From: Pseudoalteromonas sp. N1230-9
GTDB taxonomy: Bacteria > Pseudomonadota > Gammaproteobacteria > Enterobacterales > Alteromonadaceae
NCBI RefSeq assembly: GCF_032716425.1
Contig: NZ_CP090419.1
Span: 1,924,001-1,988,000 of the forward strand
DNA length: 64,000 nucleotides
Direction: 5' to 3'
Shown here: piece by piece, positions 61,388-64,000 of the stretch
How the letters are laid out: every line of letters starts with the position of its first letter
Numbering within the stretch: position 1 is the first letter of the stretch
Made by a program: the position numbers and the translations under genes
Notes under the pieces: model-generated
Told to the model about the DNA's origin: nothing
Seen by the model: the letters and a program-made list of their open reading frames with translations, nothing else
Database searches by the model: none

Positions 61388-63295
61388 TTAAATTGGTTCA
61401 ATTTCAATATTACTAATCTTCCCTGAAAAGCCAGATTTACCTGAGGAAAATCTTAAGCGGCCAAACTCAGGCTTACAAATAGGTACCCTACTATAAAAAA
61501 CTCCCGTATCGTTGATACTTTTATGGAAATCGCCAATATTGATATAGGCTGATCCTTCATTCACTTGAACTTCGTATTCAAGTAAATATATAGGATACTG
61601 TAACTTCGTTTTAATAAAATAATCTCCAGTAACTAAGAAATCATCAGCTTCATAATTCTCAACGGTTACATTATTAGGCCAAATATTGTCACCTAACTCT
61701 TCCACGCTATATTGGTCAAAATTAGTTTCGGATAGTATCGGTTTTAAAGAAATAGATTGCATCGCACCAGTAAACATTGTTTGCGTACTTACTACAGAAA
61801 CCATATCCTCTGTAGGCTCACAAACAATTGCTACAAAAGAATTATCTCCCTCTTTTGTAATTGGAATGCTTGAATCTCCGATGTTAAAAATTGGGGTACC
61901 CGATTCTATTTCGGCATCAAAACTTACACGGTATAAAGCATAGTTTAAATCCCTGTTATTATAGCTCCCGCCAATAATAGAGTATGGCTCTGTCATATCA
62001 GCAACGATATCTCCATCATGCCATATATTGTTGCCACTTGGGTTTACAGAAGAAGACATACCGGGAGTTTGAGGAGTTATCTCTATAGAAAATTGCACTA
62101 ACCAGTTATGCAGCGGCTGCTGATCCACAGAAGAAATTAATGTCGATGTATCTCTGATATTAGTCACTGGGGTTTTCTGGTTTGCAGTGTTATACCTATC
62201 ATCCAAGGTAAAGCCACTGTCTATCTTTCCTCCCACCTCCAGTGTGGTATTGAACTCAAGCGTTAACGTATCACCCTGAATTGATACTTGAGGAATGTAT
62301 TCTATATTATTTGGAGAAATATACTTTAGACCGTAGCCTGGTGCTTCTGGCAAAGTATGAGTGTCAACAGTTAAATCCCCCTCTGGAACATGTAATTTCA
62401 CAAAGGCTTTATTATTTTCTATTTTTAAAGATTCAGGTTGTAGTGGTTTCCATTTTTTATTGGATTCAAATGTAGAAAAGATTGCTTTTGCAAAATACTC
62501 ACCTTGTAGAATATACCCTTTTGTATTTAAGTGGGTTCTTTCATCAGGTCTGTTAAAGTAATTTCTATTAAGAAAGTACTTTGGCATCACTAGAGAGACG
62601 GTTTCGTTATCGTTTGCAAATTCCCACAATGAAACAGCAATATCATGCCCATAACTAACGCCGGTTTGATCCACGAATAATATAGGATTGCGGGTTTTAG
62701 AAGAGGTAGTTTGTACTTTATTTTGGTAAGCATTATATAACTTACCAAGCTTTTGCTTATAGTCCTGTAAATTAGAATTTGCGTTAGATTCACCATGTAT
62801 CCAAGTAATAAAAGGAACATTAAAACTTTCACCACTTTGAGCAGCTAACCTTTCCCCTGCTCTTAGCATTGTGAGCCCATTTTCAAATGGTTCAGTACCA
62901 TATTCAAGTTTACTTATCTTTTGCCCTCCACGACCATGGGGAGCATAAACAAACTTAGGAAAAGGTTTGTTTTCAATAGAATATAAATACTCCAACATTT
63001 TGAACATTGAGTATGCATGTGTTTGTCTAGTCACATCTTTCAAAGGTTCCAAAAACCTTACGTCACTTTCTACTAACCTTTGATAATATCGAGGCGCAGT
63101 GGTCCTTACACCGTTGAACAAAAATACTTTGTTAGGATTAACTTCATTAGGGAAAATTATCGGATTCAAGTCTTGATCAGTGTGCCCTATACTTAATGAC
63201 TGACCTGATGCTAAGACTAAATTGTAATCATCAATAGCGGCGAGGCTATTAGATGAGATAAAAAGAAGTAAAAATAAAATTAAATAGCGTCTCAT
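61388..63295 (-). CDS. Secreted SGNH/SASA-type carbohydrate esterase
   Basis: The 635-residue protein has a signal peptide (YLILFLLLFISSNSLA). The N-terminal sialate O-acetylesterase-like domain (about 20-275) shows the serine motif LASGQSLSIG, the central WIHGESNAN and the Asp/His motif DERTHLNTKGY. The family usually has a Gln in W-x-Q-G-E; here it is His. The remaining 360 residues contain carbohydrate-binding-like beta domains. It probably removes O-acetyl groups from the exported polymer. It overlaps the polymerase gene by 4 bases and precedes the acyltransferase. Confidence 0.75.
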   Translation of the reverse strand: MRRYLILFLLLFISSNSLAAIDDYNLVLASGQSLSIGHTDQDLNPIIFPNEVNPNKVFLFNGVRTTAPRYYQRLVESDVRFLEPLKDVTRQTHAYSMFKMLEYLYSIENKPFPKFVYAPHGRGGQKISKLEYGTEPFENGLTMLRAGERLAAQSGESFNVPFITWIHGESNANSNLQDYKQKLGKLYNAYQNKVQTTSSKTRNPILFVDQTGVSYGHDIAVSLWEFANDNETVSLVMPKYFLNRNYFNRPDERTHLNTKGYILQGEYFAKAIFSTFESNKKWKPLQPESLKIENNKAFVKLHVPEGDLTVDTHTLPEAPGYGLKYISPNNIEYIPQVSIQGDTLTLEFNTTLEVGGKIDSGFTLDDRYNTANQKTPVTNIRDTSTLISSVDQQPLHNWLVQFSIEITPQTPGMSSSVNPSGNNIWHDGDIVADMTEPYSIIGGSYNNRDLNYALYRVSFDAEIESGTPIFNIGDSSIPITKEGDNSFVAIVCEPTEDMVSVVSTQTMFTGAMQSISLKPILSETNFDQYSVEELGDNIWPNNVTVENYEADDFLVTGDYFIKTKLQYPIYLLEYEVQVNEGSAYINIGDFHKSINDTGVFYSRVPICKPEFGRLRFSSGKSGFSGKISNIEIEPI

Positions 63296-64000
63296 TTTTC
63301 TTTACTTAAAACCATATAAATAACAGGGATTATAGAGTAGCCAGCTACACCGGATAAAAACGAGGCCTCAAATAAAGAGGTAATAACAATATAAACAGCC
63401 ATCGAGTTACCCAATCTATTCTTGCATTTTACAACGAGATTATAGCCGAGAATTGCAGTTATACATAACATGCCACCAAGACCAAGACTAAAAAAAGCTT
63501 GTAAGACTAAGTTATGCGCATGAGCAGGTGTATAGCCAATAATATCTTCTAACGTTGGCAAAGCCAAAGACGTTACACCTATGCCATAGCCAGTAAAAGG
63601 CCTATCAAGTGCCATATCAAATACAGCTGGCCAGATATATGTTCTCCCTGTGAACGTGAGAACTTCTTCAGGATCACCGTGACGGGATACATGCTCAAGG
63701 AAACCATAGAAATCAAATGCAGCATATATTATTAATAAAGAGGTAAAAATTACACCTGATAAAATCACAAATAAAATAAACTTATTTCTTTTGTATAAAA
63801 ATAAAGAAGAAAAAACAAATGATATAAAAGCGGTCTTACTATCGCTTAATAGTAAAGCAATTAAAGACAAGCCAAATGCAACTATAAAAAAAGACTTAGA
63901 GATAATGCTCTTGTTAAATGCATGTAACAAAAACAAGCAATATACGGCACAAAATCCCCCCATTGCATTCGATGTAGAGAAAACCCCACTCATACGCGGG
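63292..64000 (-). CDS. O-antigen ligase/polymerase (Wzy_C-like), N-terminus beyond the window
   Basis: The frame is open from the stop at 63292 to the window edge, about 236 codons. An internal ATG at 63993 lies in the conserved stretch RMSGVFSTSNAMGGF, so the true start is to the right. The visible part has at least five membrane helices and the Wzy_C periplasmic loop TFTGRTYIWPAVFDMALDRPFTG followed by AHAHNLVLQAFF, the His-containing catalytic loop. It polymerises or ligates lipid-linked repeats in the periplasm. It leads the esterase and acyltransferase genes in one operon. Confidence 0.85.
   Translation of the reverse strand, partial: PRMSGVFSTSNAMGGFCAVYCLFLLHAFNKSIISKSFFIVAFGLSLIALLLSDSKTAFISFVFSSLFLYKRNKFILFVILSGVIFTSLLIIYAAFDFYGFLEHVSRHGDPEEVLTFTGRTYIWPAVFDMALDRPFTGYGIGVTSLALPTLEDIIGYTPAHAHNLVLQAFFSLGLGGMLCITAILGYNLVVKCKNRLGNSMAVYIVITSLFEASFLSGVAGYSIIPVIYMVLSKEK

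Overview
The window looks like chromosome of a marine gammaproteobacterium of the Alteromonadales, most probably Pseudoalteromonas or a close relative. The evidence is moderate-to-low GC, a monomeric isocitrate dehydrogenase, the block ftsK-lolA-rarA-crcB-serS, the Lrp/alanine dehydrogenase pair, trxB-aat-bpt-infA next to clpA/clpS/cspD, an AcnD/PrpF methylcitrate operon, and a Vibrio vps-like exopolysaccharide locus. Genus is inferred from gene content and protein style, not from a search.

Layout. 1-8.3 kb holds surface and membrane functions: a PAS/diguanylate cyclase cut by the window edge, a VanZ-like protein, a secreted esterase, an ABC exporter, a small beta-barrel, an Ig-like lipoprotein, a MAPEG protein, a decayed ORF with three in-frame TAG codons, and an Nramp-like transporter with altered metal motifs. 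8.3-9.5 kb holds an overlapping pair, an HEFGH metallopeptidase-like protein and a small lipoprotein. 9.7-28.2 kb is conserved housekeeping: tRNA charging, fluoride export, replication repair, lipoprotein sorting, chromosome segregation, alanine catabolism, phospholipid synthesis, thioredoxin reduction, the N-degron pathway (aat, bpt, clpS, clpA), translation initiation and isocitrate dehydrogenase. 28.3-37.7 kb holds two amidohydrolase-like exported proteins and assorted small genes, including riboflavin synthase and a MATE pump.

37.8-38.6 kb is the most unusual part. Two intact tRNA-Val(GAC) genes are interleaved with five tRNA-like elements. Most of these keep the D-arm, and all keep the T-arm and CCA end, but all share the same foreign segment in place of the anticodon arm. 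Two of the units are an exact 116-bp tandem repeat. Right after them lies a gdx/sugE-type SMR exporter behind a clear guanidine-II (mini-ykkC) riboswitch.

40.2-46.9 kb is the methylcitrate cycle operon GntR-prpB-prpC-acnD-prpF, transcribed leftward, with three TGTCGACA palindromes upstream of the regulator as likely operators. rsmF follows, then a C-rich putative sRNA ending in a strong terminator, then a polysaccharide deacetylase. 49.8 kb to the right edge is a long leftward exopolysaccharide region: a Wzy-like polymerase/ligase (cut by the edge), a secreted SASA-type esterase, an acyltransferase-3, a large FG-GAP/choice-of-anchor-A surface protein, a small membrane protein, and then a set in vpsL-M-N-O-P order with a CpsB-type phosphatase inserted. 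Polymer assembly, export, tyrosine-kinase control and O-acetyl editing therefore sit together.
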